Program-made: the position numbers and the translations under genes
Source: Oscillospiraceae bacterium
GTDB lineage: Bacteria > Bacillota > Clostridia > Oscillospirales > Acutalibacteraceae
Assembly: GCA_015066015.1 (NCBI GenBank)
Contig: SVPE01000009.1
Location: forward strand, 51,887 to 115,886
Reading direction: 5' to 3'
Length of the DNA stretch: 64,000 nucleotides
Notes under the pieces: model-generated
Told to the model about the DNA's origin: nothing
Database searches by the model: none
Seen by the model: the letters and a program-made list of their open reading frames with translations, nothing else
Shown: one piece after another, positions 34,239-43,744 of the stretch
How the letters are laid out: each line of letters opens with the position of its first letter
How positions within the stretch are numbered: the stretch's first letter is position 1

Positions 34239-36050
34239 TTATTTCTTCAGTAAAGGCATTTCTGTCATTCTGAGTCTTGCACATCCGTAAGGACAAAGCG
34301 CAATCTCCTGCACGGCCGAAACAGGCTTTGTTGAGCGCGGAGTTTTACGGCAGACCGATTTATACGGGAATTTAAGACCCCAATCAATTTGTTGCATTTT
34401 TGCTTTTACGGTTACCGGAGGATTCTTCTGTGAAAAAGGAGTTTCCCCTATTTCATTGTACTGCACCTCAAAGTCCGCACCTGCATATCCGTAATTCCAG
34501 GGAGTTTTCGGTATGAACTGGTAGTCGCAATAAGGGAATTTGCGTTCGACACCCTTCTTTGTGTATTCTCTCATCTGCTTGTCATAATCAATCGGAACAG
34601 AGAAAAGTAAAGAGCCCATCTGTAAAACGTGCAGATCGTTCGGCCTCTTTTTAAGAAATGGCTGAGCAGAAAATTCAAGCTCTATTTCTGTCTTGCCCTT
34701 CTTTATTTCGAGCTCAAGGTCACCGCTTTGTCTGTTTTCACCATTCACCACGAGACTTTTTGCAAAGGAAGGAATGCGTACTACAAATGAAAAATCTCTT
34801 TCGGCATCTATGTAATAGTGCATCCTGTTTTTAAAAGGATAGTCTGTTTCAAGTCTGATTGTAGCACTCTCAGTTTTCAGAAAAGACGGTATCATAAGAG
34901 CATTTATAATTGTGTTATCTTTATGCATAAAGGCTGAAAGTGCAAGTTTCGGCCAACCCTGATTAAAATTTGCCGTACAGCATCCGAAATTGGGTTCAAG
35001 TCCAAAGGTGTGCGCATAAGGACCGTTTGTGCTCCACGGAGCCATAATCATTGTTTTCTGACAGGCAACCTGATTTACCTGTTGAACATACTGATGAGTC
35101 CACATATCCTCGCTGAGTGTGGCAGGCAGAGCATTGAATCCAAGCACCTCAAGCCTCTCAGCCCACTTGTTGTCGCCTGTATGGGCAAACATCTCTTCAT
35201 AGGAATACATCTGCTCTACAATTGCACAGCACTCAGTACCTCTTGTGGGATCAATACCCGAAAGCACCTCATCACCGGTAAAGCCATCAAAGGCAGTTCC
35301 GTTGTATTTATCAAGAATTACACGAAGTCTTTCAGCATTGTCTGTATATTCCTCGCCGAGAAGCTCGTGAGAAACTGCCTCACTTTTAAGCATCATAACA
35401 ATGTTTACTATATGAGTTTTTCTCAGCCAGTTGTGACTGGGCTTTTTCCACGATTCTGTAACAGCGTTATAGTCAAAGCCCTGATCTTTTATAAAATGCG
35501 CAAGGTCACGTATCCAATCCTCATGATACCTTTCATATAAGAAATTAAGAGAAATAAAGGTCTCAAACCATCTGTATTTACCCCAGCCGGAAAGAGTGAT
35601 TTTTCCTGTTTTAATAAGCTCATAATAGTTTCTGAGCACTCTGTAAATAACATCGGGGATTCTTTCATCACCTGAGCAATCATAATAAACCTTCAGGGTT
35701 TTACAGATAAGTTGTACTGCCCAGGTGTCGTACTTGGGAATTTCCGTTTCCTTGCAGGGACAAATCCATCCGCTGCTTTTCTGCATTGAAAGAATTGAAT
35801 CAATATATTTTTTTACAGTTTCAATCATTTCTTCATTTTCAAGAAGATAAGCAAGCGGAATAAATCCGTCAAGCCAGTAAGGAACTCTTTCCCAACCTTC
35901 ACGGTCTCCGCCGATCCAGGCACTGTCGCGGATATCGGGCCATATCTTATGAAGATTGCCGCTTAAGCCCTCAGCCTGAATTTCAAGCTGACGGCGAAGC
36001 CAGCCTTCAGGTTTTATTTCTTTTGATGTATAAAAATTCCATTTACTCAT
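34239..36050 (-). CDS. GH127 beta-L-arabinofuranosidase (DUF1680)
   Basis: 603 aa, full length for GH127-type enzymes. The zinc-thiolate active site of the family is visible: E273 and C275 in GTECCAIVEQ, and C357-C358 in FGCCTANFNQGWPKL, the first of which is the likely nucleophile; E261 is a candidate acid/base. An alpha/alpha barrel N-terminal part and a beta-sandwich C-terminal part fit the family. It removes beta-L-arabinofuranose from arabinooligosaccharides. No signal peptide, so cytoplasmic. Gap of 9 nt from the upstream carrier gene; last gene of a three-gene operon. Confidence 0.88.
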   Translation of the reverse strand: MSKWNFYTSKEIKPEGWLRRQLEIQAEGLSGNLHKIWPDIRDSAWIGGDREGWERVPYWLDGFIPLAYLLENEEMIETVKKYIDSILSMQKSSGWICPCKETEIPKYDTWAVQLICKTLKVYYDCSGDERIPDVIYRVLRNYYELIKTGKITLSGWGKYRWFETFISLNFLYERYHEDWIRDLAHFIKDQGFDYNAVTESWKKPSHNWLRKTHIVNIVMMLKSEAVSHELLGEEYTDNAERLRVILDKYNGTAFDGFTGDEVLSGIDPTRGTECCAIVEQMYSYEEMFAHTGDNKWAERLEVLGFNALPATLSEDMWTHQYVQQVNQVACQKTMIMAPWSTNGPYAHTFGLEPNFGCCTANFNQGWPKLALSAFMHKDNTIINALMIPSFLKTESATIRLETDYPFKNRMHYYIDAERDFSFVVRIPSFAKSLVVNGENRQSGDLELEIKKGKTEIELEFSAQPFLKKRPNDLHVLQMGSLLFSVPIDYDKQMREYTKKGVERKFPYCDYQFIPKTPWNYGYAGADFEVQYNEIGETPFSQKNPPVTVKAKMQQIDWGLKFPYKSVCRKTPRSTKPVSAVQEIALCPYGCARLRMTEMPLLKK

Positions 36051-36059
36051 ATTCTCACC

Positions 36060-37460
36060 TCATATTGCACTTTCAGTTTCTTCTTTCCTTTCTACGCAGT
36101 CAACACCCTTTTTGACAAGGAAATAAAGAGGAATCAATGCGAATATACATACTATGCCTGCCCAGAGGAACATATCCTTTGCAGGTACAATTACCTCAGC
36201 TCCTGCCTCATTTATAATAGTCTGTGCGGCACTCTGGCAAGCCTTATCACCGATAACAGGACCGATAACCATAGGAAGCATAACGGCAAATATCATTCTT
36301 ATGCCCTGGAAAAGACCTGCCTTTCCTTCGGGAATAAAATCCTTTACAGTTGCACCGAACAGAATATTTACAAGAGCATTGCCGATAACAACGGGCAAAA
36401 TGCTGATAAGAATAACATATATACTTGTGCTTGTTGAAAGCATAAAGAAGCCTAAGGTCAGCACAACAACACCCGCTACAAGGCAGAAGCCTCTTTTCTT
36501 TGTTGAAAGCTTCAGAAGTGTTACAATGCAGACAAGAAGAACAACCGCAACAACCACAGCTGTTATTATTACACCGGGCTTGAGAATGTTTTCAACGCCG
36601 CCGTTATCGGGAATAATAACGTACTGAACATATGTAAGAAGATAGGGATAGAAAACCTGGAAGGCAACAATTGCAAAGCAGAAGGCCGCAAGAGCCAGGT
36701 AAAGCCTTGAGTTTTCTTTTATAACGGAAGGTCTGAAGCCGTAAAAGAGGTCTGCCCAGTAGTTGGATGAGCTCTTAATCTGTGCAGTACGTGGAGGATC
36801 CTTAATGAGAAAAAGACCGACTACACCGCACAGGGTGACTACAAAACCAAGGCCGATGAAAAAGATTTTATAGCTGATTGTGCCCGCCTGAGCAAATGAT
36901 CCGACGCCCGTAACGGCAAAGGATGAAACAGTACCGACAACGGACAGAACCGTTTCAACAATCGGTCGTTGTCTCGGCACGGTAACGTCGGTTACCCAAG
37001 CCTGAAAAGCCGCGTCATTACTGGTCGAACCCATAAAGGTCATCACAATGTCCATAAGAATGACGAACCATACGGTACAGCCGAGAATCTTTGCTTCGTC
37101 AGTAAGATTAAAGAGATTGGCCACATTTTCTTTTGTAATAAAACCGAACATACCCGTAACTACACCCCAGAAAATGTAACCGACGGAGATGAACATCTTA
37201 CGGTTTTTGAGCTTATCGCTGAGTGCACCCATAATAAAGGTTGTTACCACTGCCGCAATAGCGGAAAGTGCTACCATACGGGCAACGGCAGTTGTCGCCT
37301 CCATTGAGCCTCTGATAGCAGCCTGAGACACATCTGCGTAAATTTCATTGGTGATAAAGGTGTTGAAATACATATTTTCCGTATTCCACGCAATACCGCC
37401 CATAAAACAGAACAGGGTGATTATAAACCAATTTTTTTTGCTGAGCTTTTCTTTAATCAT
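36060..37460 (-). CDS. MFS transporter, probable arabinooligosaccharide carrier
   Basis: 466 aa with about twelve membrane segments; MGALSDKLKNRKMFISVGY is the MFS loop signature. Clearly paralogous to the 26.2-kb carrier. Placed directly between a metallophosphoesterase gene (29 nt upstream) and the GH127 gene (9 nt downstream), so import of an L-arabinose-containing glycoside is the best guess. Start is the first ATG, MIKEKLSKKNW, preceded by AATGAGAG. Confidence 0.84.
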   Translation of the reverse strand: MIKEKLSKKNWFIITLFCFMGGIAWNTENMYFNTFITNEIYADVSQAAIRGSMEATTAVARMVALSAIAAVVTTFIMGALSDKLKNRKMFISVGYIFWGVVTGMFGFITKENVANLFNLTDEAKILGCTVWFVILMDIVMTFMGSTSNDAAFQAWVTDVTVPRQRPIVETVLSVVGTVSSFAVTGVGSFAQAGTISYKIFFIGLGFVVTLCGVVGLFLIKDPPRTAQIKSSSNYWADLFYGFRPSVIKENSRLYLALAAFCFAIVAFQVFYPYLLTYVQYVIIPDNGGVENILKPGVIITAVVVAVVLLVCIVTLLKLSTKKRGFCLVAGVVVLTLGFFMLSTSTSIYVILISILPVVIGNALVNILFGATVKDFIPEGKAGLFQGIRMIFAVMLPMVIGPVIGDKACQSAAQTIINEAGAEVIVPAKDMFLWAGIVCIFALIPLYFLVKKGVDCVERKEETESAI

Positions 37461-37489
37461 ATTCTCTCATTCCCTTATTATAAAAACTG

Positions 37490-38752
37490 TTATTCTGTCA
37501 CAACCTGATATGTGACAGCTTCATACTGCATTGTAACCTCTTCGCGTTCAAACTCGGGGAGATTATATCTGTCAGAATAGAAATTGTATTTATCAATTGT
37601 GAAGCTTGAATCAGGCTTACAGGTAACCATTGTGCAGCCTCTCTGCGAGCCGAGCTTATCAATACCCGAATATGCAAAATAGTCCACACTGTAGCCGTAG
37701 CTGAAAACAATTCCCTTATATTCAAAGGTGGTGTTGTTGACGTGGTCGTGACCGTTGAACATTGCCTTTGTTGAATCAAGCTCAAGCATCTTTTCAAAAA
37801 GCTCATCCTCACCGTATCCACAGCAGACCTGTCTGCCAAGCTCACCGATAAGACCTTCAGTATATTTGAAATTTTCAGTATCCTTATAACCGTTCGCCTT
37901 GAACTCATTCCATGCATCGTCCATCTCTACCAGAGGAATGTGGAAAAATGCCATGGATTTTACCGGAACCGCCTCTTTGCTGATTTTTTCGTTTTCAGCG
38001 TTCATACGTCTGATTTCCGATTCATACCACTCAACCTGATTGGGATGGATGTTATCGTATGTACCCTTGATGCTTTCGATTATGTTACTGTTCACATAGT
38101 CCTGAGAGTCAATGAGCACAAGTGCCTGTGTGATAATTCCTTTTGAATTTTTAACCTCAATTACGTGATTTCCGAAGCCGTCAACATCCTCTGGTCCCGG
38201 CTGAAAGAGGCAGTATTTATATTCTTCTTTCGAATAGAATTCTGCCATTGCCTCTCTGTCAAAATAAGAGTAAGCTTCAGCATCGTGATTGCCGAAGGTG
38301 ACATCCCAGTAAACACCGAGGCTCTCCATAAGATTTGCAAAAGCACCTGCACCGCTCTTATTGTTGAAGGTGCCTGCTCTGTATGGTACGGGAAAGGCAA
38401 TATCACCCGTTGCAATAACAAGGTCAGGCTTTTCCTTTGTTACCATTGCCGCAACAGCATTAAGCGCCATTTCGTCGACTCTCTTTGACATAAAACCGCC
38501 GCCGATGTGAATATCCGTAAGGTGCATAACCTTAAAGTCACCGTCGGTTGTAAAGCACCAGTTTCCATTTTCATCCTTTTCGGGTATAAGCTGATTTTTA
38601 AATTCAACCTTATTATATGAATTACCCTTTTTCACAAGACTCTGCACCATCAAAAAATTAGTCGCGGCAACCGCACCCGATACAATCGAAATAACCAATA
38701 AGGCAATAAGTAAATTTCTTATTCTCTTTTTTGATTTTTCTTTTTTCAACAC
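37490..38752 (-). CDS. Membrane-anchored calcineurin-like metallophosphoesterase
   Basis: 420 aa. An N-terminal signal anchor (about 11-36) and then a metallophosphoesterase domain facing outward: MHLTDIHIGG, ATGDIAFP, VTFGNHDAE, FFHIPLVEMD, FNGHDHVNN, i.e. the complete dimetal set. It probably removes phosphate from an extracellular substrate; phosphoesterases of this kind are frequent next to glycosidase genes. First gene of an operon with the MFS carrier and GH127. Confidence 0.85.
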   Translation of the reverse strand: MLKKEKSKKRIRNLLIALLVISIVSGAVAATNFLMVQSLVKKGNSYNKVEFKNQLIPEKDENGNWCFTTDGDFKVMHLTDIHIGGGFMSKRVDEMALNAVAAMVTKEKPDLVIATGDIAFPVPYRAGTFNNKSGAGAFANLMESLGVYWDVTFGNHDAEAYSYFDREAMAEFYSKEEYKYCLFQPGPEDVDGFGNHVIEVKNSKGIITQALVLIDSQDYVNSNIIESIKGTYDNIHPNQVEWYESEIRRMNAENEKISKEAVPVKSMAFFHIPLVEMDDAWNEFKANGYKDTENFKYTEGLIGELGRQVCCGYGEDELFEKMLELDSTKAMFNGHDHVNNTTFEYKGIVFSYGYSVDYFAYSGIDKLGSQRGCTMVTCKPDSSFTIDKYNFYSDRYNLPEFEREEVTMQYEAVTYQVVTE

Positions 38753-38871
38753 ACAACAACTCCTTAAAAATTGTTTGTTCTAGAATAGCACATTTATTAC
38801 CGATTTTCAAGTTCCTTAAAATCTTTATCTGACAAAATTCATTTTAAAAAATATTAAGCATCTTAAAAGTA

Positions 38872-38906
38872 AAAAACCATCCGCGACTAAAGCTTAATCG
38901 CGAATG
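38872..38906 (-). terminator. Terminator after the VWA gene
   Basis: CATTCGCGATT-aagctt-tAGTCGCGGATG stem followed by GTTTTTTAC on the minus strand. Confidence 0.65.
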
Positions 38907-38934
38907 ATTTTCCTTTTTTTACCTCAGGGCAATA

Positions 38935-39594
38935 TTATCTGTTCTTTTTTCTGCCTCTTTTTTTATAGTCCTCATCTATCTTTGCACTCCAGGAAGCATC
39001 AAGAGGAGCGCATTTTCTGACCTGACTTACCGCACAGGCAACCGACTCATAGAGTATACCGGTACCCTCAGCGTCAGCATTGTAGTTTACAGCTCTGTTT
39101 GCACCGATACCGTAACGCTTTGCAGTTTCAACGGCATCAATGTTGGCTCCGATGAAAAGAAACTCCCAACCTACCTCTTCTTTTTTACGCTCAATCATAC
39201 TCTTTACTTCGTCACTTGAATACTTTTGACTTGCATTCTCCATGCCGTCGGTGGTGATGATGAACATGGTATGCTCGGGCACATCCTCGGGACGTGCATA
39301 CTTATGAATATTACCAATGTGATGAATCGCACCGCCGAGAGCATCGATAAGTGCTGTACATCCTCTTACGGTATACTCTCTGTCAGTCATAGGTCTGATA
39401 TCCGCGAGCCTTACTCTGTCGTGAAGCACCTCACTTACATTGTCAAAGAGCACCGTTGAAACGTAGCACTCCCCGTCTTCCTTCTTCTGCTTTTCAATCA
39501 TGGCGTTGAAGCCTCCGATTGTATCCCCTTCAAGTCCTGCCATTGAACCGCTTCGGTCAAGGATAAATACTAATTCTGTGATGTTGTTTTTCAT
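38935..39594 (-). CDS. VWA-domain protein
   Basis: 219 aa, essentially one von Willebrand A domain. The MIDAS residues are complete: DRSGSM (D13, S15, S17), T in GCTALIDALGG, and D in ITTDGMENAS. No signal peptide, so cytoplasmic; a lysine/arginine-rich tail (KKRGRKKNR). VWA proteins of this size act in protein complexes such as TerY-like systems; the partner is unknown. Its ATG overlaps the stop of the ADP-ribosylglycohydrolase gene by 4 nt, a strong sign that the two act together. Confidence 0.82.
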   Translation of the reverse strand: MKNNITELVFILDRSGSMAGLEGDTIGGFNAMIEKQKKEDGECYVSTVLFDNVSEVLHDRVRLADIRPMTDREYTVRGCTALIDALGGAIHHIGNIHKYARPEDVPEHTMFIITTDGMENASQKYSSDEVKSMIERKKEEVGWEFLFIGANIDAVETAKRYGIGANRAVNYNADAEGTGILYESVACAVSQVRKCAPLDASWSAKIDEDYKKRGRKKNR

Positions 39595-40397
39595 TTTACT
39601 TTAACCTCCGTTATTTTATTAAAATTGTTGTAAATTTCAAGCAGTCTTTCATCGAGGTAAGACATTGCCTCTTTCTTTAAATTCTCGTCTACACCGTAAA
39701 ACGCTTCAGCAACCGAGCCTGTTATTGCAGCTATTGTATCACTGTCACCACCGATAGAGATTGCATTTCTGATGGCGTCCTCAAAGCTCACCGATTCAAA
39801 AAATGCGGCAAAGGCCTGAGGCACAGAACCCTGGCATGTTTCATTGAAGCTGTATACAGGTCTGATTTCATCAAGAGTGAAATCGATTACATAAAACTCA
39901 CTTACATATCTTTTTATCTCTTCTTTTGAATGGCCTGTACGCGCCAGATAAATCGCTCCCGACACACTTACTGCACCCTTTATTCCTTCCCGGTGATCGT
40001 GCGTCACTTCAGCGGTTGCTTTTGCAAGAATTTCCGCCTCAGAAAGCGAGTCAGCATACCAACCCGCCGGAGAAACTCTCATAGCTGAGCCGTTTCCGTA
40101 GCTACCGTAAGGCGTTGTTCTTCTTTCCTTTATCCAGTGATAAAAGTTCCCGCCATAGCCGCAATCCATATAGTGCCCGCCTACATCATGCATGCAGTCT
40201 GTTAAAACCCTTTTGAAATCCCGATGATTGGTTATTCTCATTCCTTTATACTTACTGAGAGCCTTTGCAACCGCAAGAGTCATAACCGTATCATCGGTAA
40301 AAAAGCAGTCCGGTGTAAAAAAGGTGAAGTCCTTGCTTTTAAGGTTGTGAAACTCAAATCTTGAGCCCACTATATCGCCGATAATTGCACCTGTCAT
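39591..40397 (-). CDS. ADP-ribosylglycohydrolase family protein
   Basis: 268 aa from the ATG after GGAGG (MTGAIIGDIVGSRFE). Dimetal and active-site motifs are present: TDDTVMTLAVA near residue 35 and GGDSDTIAAITGSVAEA near 225. Family members remove ADP-ribose from modified arginine or other targets. Coupled by 4-nt overlap to the VWA gene. Together with the TIR protein at 16 kb and macro domain at 47 kb it is the third ADP-ribose-related protein in the window. Confidence 0.9.
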   Translation of the reverse strand: MTGAIIGDIVGSRFEFHNLKSKDFTFFTPDCFFTDDTVMTLAVAKALSKYKGMRITNHRDFKRVLTDCMHDVGGHYMDCGYGGNFYHWIKERRTTPYGSYGNGSAMRVSPAGWYADSLSEAEILAKATAEVTHDHREGIKGAVSVSGAIYLARTGHSKEEIKRYVSEFYVIDFTLDEIRPVYSFNETCQGSVPQAFAAFFESVSFEDAIRNAISIGGDSDTIAAITGSVAEAFYGVDENLKKEAMSYLDERLLEIYNNFNKITEVKVK

Positions 40398-40421
40398 AGT
40401 GTTTACCTCCTGAAAAATTAA

Positions 40422-40455
40422 TGGCTGCAAGGTGTTTTTCAACCTTACAGCCATA
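40422..40455 (-). terminator. Hairpin immediately upstream of the ADP-ribosylglycohydrolase RBS
   Basis: ATGGCTGTAAGGT...ACCTTGCAGCCAT on the minus strand, then TAATTTTTC and directly the GGAGG of the next gene. It may end read-through from the GH13 gene or act as attenuator. Confidence 0.5.
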
Positions 40456-40604
40456 GTATAGCGAATATTCATATTAAAATGGTCGCCTGTCGGGAGACTT
40501 TTTATACAGTGTCAGAACAAGCTCTGTCTCAATGTTTTACAAATCACCGACAACCTTTCTTAAACTGCAGCTGCAGCTTTATCTGCCATTCGTTCCTTAT
40601 TATA

Positions 40605-42251
40605 TCAATTGAAGCTTCTGACCCAGTTAAGCAGTGAGCCGCGGTGTGTATTTTCCCTGACGGTGCCAAGCATATAATCGGTAACGGGCCCGTTTCGCCT
40701 CATTTTTTCCAGAATTGCTTGCTGAAGCTCCTCTACCGTCATTTCATCATAAGACTTATTAAGATCAGCGGCTTTTGTCTCAGGCTGCTTTTCTTTCACG
40801 TTTTCCGAAGCTTCTGCTGAAACAGACTTTTCGTCTTTCAGCTCACAGATTACTGCCTCGGCAGTCTTCTTTATCTCGTGAATCTTAACCTTTTTAAAGC
40901 TTTCACTGTATGCACCTGAAGGAAGCCATATTTCACCTGAATTGGCACTGACACTCACCTGAATATGTCCATCCCTTACACAAACCCTTTCACCGGTCAG
41001 CACACCGATATATTCTTCTGAATTACCGCAGGCAAGACTCATACTTACACTGTTATCACCGTTATTTACGGTAACAATTACAGAATTCCCGTCAAGGCTT
41101 CGCTCATAGGCAAAATGAGTATTCTGCAACTCAAGCTCTCTGTAGGATCCGTAACAAAGGGCAGGCGTGTTCCGACGCACCTTACCGAGAGCAGCAATAA
41201 GCTGTGTGTAAGGATTATTTTTTACCGCATCCTTGTATTCCTCATATTTCAGTGTCGGTCTCAGAGAATCGTCGGAGCCTCTCTCCTTACGTCCTTCAAT
41301 TCCGAATTCAGAGCCGTAATATACCGACGGAATTCCGGGCAATGTGTAAAGCATAATATGCACAGGCACAAAATGAGCTTTGTTTCTGAGCTTTGTATAA
41401 ATACGCTCCACGTCGTGATTATCTACAAAAGTGTAAAGTCTGAGCCTGTCTCCCGTCATATTGCTTACATACCTGACGGTGTGAGCCGCTTCAAAATAGT
41501 TGCAATCATTATGAGACGAATAAAGCGCCTTGTGAAGCATATAGTTTGTTACAGAGTGAAGAATGCCGTCATTTGCCCAGCGGGAATAATCGCCATGAAT
41601 AACCTCACCCATAAGCCAGAAATCAGACTTCACTTCATTTGCAGTCTGACGCAATGCCCTCATATAGTCAAAGCTCATAACATCTGCCGCATCAAGACGT
41701 ATTCCGTCAATATCAAACTCCTTTACCCAGAAACGTATCACGTCGCAGATATATTCTATGACTGCAGGATTGTGCTGATTCAGCTTTGCAAGAATATCGT
41801 GACCTCCCCAGTTGTCATATGAAAATCCGTCACCCAGGGAATTGTTATTATGAAAATTAACATTACAATACCAATCCTTATAGGGAGAGCGTTCTCTGTT
41901 TTGTATTATATCCCTGAAAGCAAAGAAATCCCGTCCCGTATGATTGAACACACCGTCCAGAATCACACGGATTCCCTGTCTGTGACATTCTGAAACAAAA
42001 TCTGCAAGGTCATCATTTGTACCGAGTCTGCTGTCGAGTTTTTTGTAGTCCGTTGTTTCATAGCCGTGTCCCACAGATTCGAAAAGAGGCCCGATATATA
42101 TCGCATTACACCCTATTTCTCTGATATGGGAAATCCACGGAATTATTTCATTAAGTCTGGACACAGGCTCACCGTAATCATTCTGCTTGGGTGCACCCGT
42201 AAGTCCTAACGGATATATATGATAGAATATAGCTTCATCGTACCATTTCAT
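40605..42251 (-). CDS. GH13 alpha-amylase family protein (cyclomaltodextrinase-like)
   Basis: 548 aa. The four GH13 regions are clear: DGVFNHTG, GIRLDAAD (nucleophile D187), LMGEVIHG (acid E216) and FVDNHD (D280). No signal peptide, so it probably cleaves imported maltooligosaccharides. After the barrel and a beta domain comes a Lys/Glu-rich linker (about 455-500) and a short C-terminal helical module (MTVEELQQAILEKMRRNG...) that is not part of the enzyme family and could mediate protein interaction. RBS GGAG. Confidence 0.9.
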   Translation of the reverse strand: MKWYDEAIFYHIYPLGLTGAPKQNDYGEPVSRLNEIIPWISHIREIGCNAIYIGPLFESVGHGYETTDYKKLDSRLGTNDDLADFVSECHRQGIRVILDGVFNHTGRDFFAFRDIIQNRERSPYKDWYCNVNFHNNNSLGDGFSYDNWGGHDILAKLNQHNPAVIEYICDVIRFWVKEFDIDGIRLDAADVMSFDYMRALRQTANEVKSDFWLMGEVIHGDYSRWANDGILHSVTNYMLHKALYSSHNDCNYFEAAHTVRYVSNMTGDRLRLYTFVDNHDVERIYTKLRNKAHFVPVHIMLYTLPGIPSVYYGSEFGIEGRKERGSDDSLRPTLKYEEYKDAVKNNPYTQLIAALGKVRRNTPALCYGSYRELELQNTHFAYERSLDGNSVIVTVNNGDNSVSMSLACGNSEEYIGVLTGERVCVRDGHIQVSVSANSGEIWLPSGAYSESFKKVKIHEIKKTAEAVICELKDEKSVSAEASENVKEKQPETKAADLNKSYDEMTVEELQQAILEKMRRNGPVTDYMLGTVRENTHRGSLLNWVRSFN

Positions 42252-42288
42252 AATTTTTTCTCCTGATATAAATTAACTTTTCACCTGT

Positions 42289-42948
42289 TCAAAGCAGCTC
42301 AAATCTGCTTTTTTCAAATCTTATCAGTCCCTCATCGCGCAATTTACAAAGCTCATTTGACATTGCACTGCGGTCAACAGAAAGATAGTCTGCCAGTTGC
42401 TGACGGTTAAAGGGCACTGTAAAAACAGAGCTGTTCTGCCGTTTTGCTTCTTCGGAAAGATATGATATAAGCTTTGCACGGGTAGTGCGCCCCGACATAT
42501 GACCGAGCTTTTGCACAAGCCTTCTGTTTTTGTCGGAAACAGCGAAGAACATATTCTGTATAATCATATTGTGAAAGCTGCAGGCCGAACAGCAGGTCGT
42601 AAGAATTCTCCTTACATCAAAGAATATAACGGAACAGTCCTCAACTGCAACAACATCGTTTAAAAGCATAGAATTCTCAGGAGACGCATAGGCCTCCCCG
42701 AACATATCACCGACAGAAACCTCTGAAAGAATACTGCGGTTACCCCAATAATCATCCTTCTGAATGTGTATTTTACCCTCAACAAGAATAAAGATATCAC
42801 TCAGGTGCTCGCCCTCGCGCAGAATATATTCACCCTTTTTAAAGCTACTGTATCTTGCACCCAGGCAGGAAAGCATAGATTCAACCGCATCCTCTCCGAC
42901 ACCCGAAAAAAGCTTTGTTCTTTTAAGAACTGGAATATATTTCTTCAT
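42289..42948 (-). CDS. Crp/Fnr family transcription regulator
   Basis: 219 aa: cyclic-nucleotide-binding fold at about 12-130, C-terminal winged helix with FNRQQLADYLSVDRSAMSNELCKLRDEGLI (about 178-207). The cAMP-contact arginine and serine pattern is not obvious. A CCSAC cluster around residues 106-110 is in the dimerisation-helix region and could ligate a metal or Fe-S cluster (inference). Divergent from a 4Fe-4S protein gene whose promoter carries a class II palindrome, so that gene is a likely target; similar pairs in clostridia respond to nitric oxide or redox stress (HcpR-like). Confidence 0.85.
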   Translation of the reverse strand: MKKYIPVLKRTKLFSGVGEDAVESMLSCLGARYSSFKKGEYILREGEHLSDIFILVEGKIHIQKDDYWGNRSILSEVSVGDMFGEAYASPENSMLLNDVVAVEDCSVIFFDVRRILTTCCSACSFHNMIIQNMFFAVSDKNRRLVQKLGHMSGRTTRAKLISYLSEEAKRQNSSVFTVPFNRQQLADYLSVDRSAMSNELCKLRDEGLIRFEKSRFELL

Positions 42949-42963
42949 AAAAGCCTCTTTTCC

Positions 42964-43005
42964 GTTGTAAAAACAACATACTTGTTTTAATTATTGTAAT
43001 ATAAT
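42964..43005 (+). promoter_or_regulatory. Activator-dependent promoter of the 4Fe-4S protein gene
   Basis: TATAAT at 43000-43005 with no fitting -35 hexamer. The perfect palindrome GTTGT-AAAA-ACAAC (42964-42977) is centred at 42970.5, about -41.5 from the expected start, the class II position for Crp/Fnr activators. Confidence 0.65.
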
Positions 43006-43037
43006 AAACTCACAAAGTCAAGAGAGGAGTAAACCTT

Positions 43038-43733
43038 ATGATAAGAAAAATTATTAAAATAGATGAAGAAAAATGTAACGGCTGCGGTGCATGCGCTGAA
43101 GCCTGCCACGAAGGAGCAATTGAAATGATAAACGGCAAGGCAAAGCTAACCCGCGAAGATTACTGCGACGGTCTCGGCGACTGTCTTCCCGCCTGCCCCA
43201 CAAATGCAATTACCTTTGAAGAAAGAGAGGCACCCGCCTACAATGAAGCCGCAGTGCTTGCCGCAAAAAATAAGGTATCTGCACCTCTTCCCTGCGGTTG
43301 TCCGGGCACACAGTCAAAGGCAATAAAGCGCGAAAGCTGCAACTGCAGTACCGCTTCTGCACCCGCAAGTAATCAGCTCAGGCAGTGGCCCGTACAGATT
43401 AAGCTTGTGCCCGTCAACGCACCCTATTTCAACGGAGCTAATCTTCTTGTTGCGGCAGACTGCACTGCTTATGCCTACGGAAACTTCCACAATGAGTTTA
43501 TCCGGGGTCGTATAACTCTTATCGGCTGTCCTAAGCTTGACGAGGGTGACTACACCGACAAGCTTACAGCGATTATAAGAAACAACGAAATAAAAAGTGT
43601 CACTGTTGTGCGAATGGAGGTCCCCTGCTGTGGCGGAATTGAAAATGCAGTTAAAAGAGCACTTATGGCAAGCGGCAAGTTTATCCCCTGGAGGGTTGTT
43701 ACCGTAACAACAGACGGAAGAATTGTTGAATAA
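43038..43733 (+). CDS. 4Fe-4S ferredoxin-type protein with Cys-rich extension
   Basis: 231 aa. Two cluster motifs at the N-terminus: CNGCGACAEACHEG and CDGLGDCLPACPTNAI, the second with the unusual spacing seen in this family of clostridial proteins. A Cys-rich linker follows (PCGCPG, CNCS), then a domain with TLIGCPKLDEGDY and EVPCCGG, typical of the ferredoxin-type proteins found near hybrid-cluster-protein genes. Likely a redox or sensing role. RBS GAGGAG; followed by a terminator, so monocistronic. Confidence 0.82.
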   Translation: MIRKIIKIDEEKCNGCGACAEACHEGAIEMINGKAKLTREDYCDGLGDCLPACPTNAITFEEREAPAYNEAAVLAAKNKVSAPLPCGCPGTQSKAIKRESCNCSTASAPASNQLRQWPVQIKLVPVNAPYFNGANLLVAADCTAYAYGNFHNEFIRGRITLIGCPKLDEGDYTDKLTAIIRNNEIKSVTVVRMEVPCCGGIENAVKRALMASGKFIPWRVVTVTTDGRIVE

Positions 43734-43744
43734 TTCTATGAAAG

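Noticed and set aside
41115..41822. 235-codon plus-strand frame
   Set aside because: Antisense to the GH13 gene with intact catalytic motifs.
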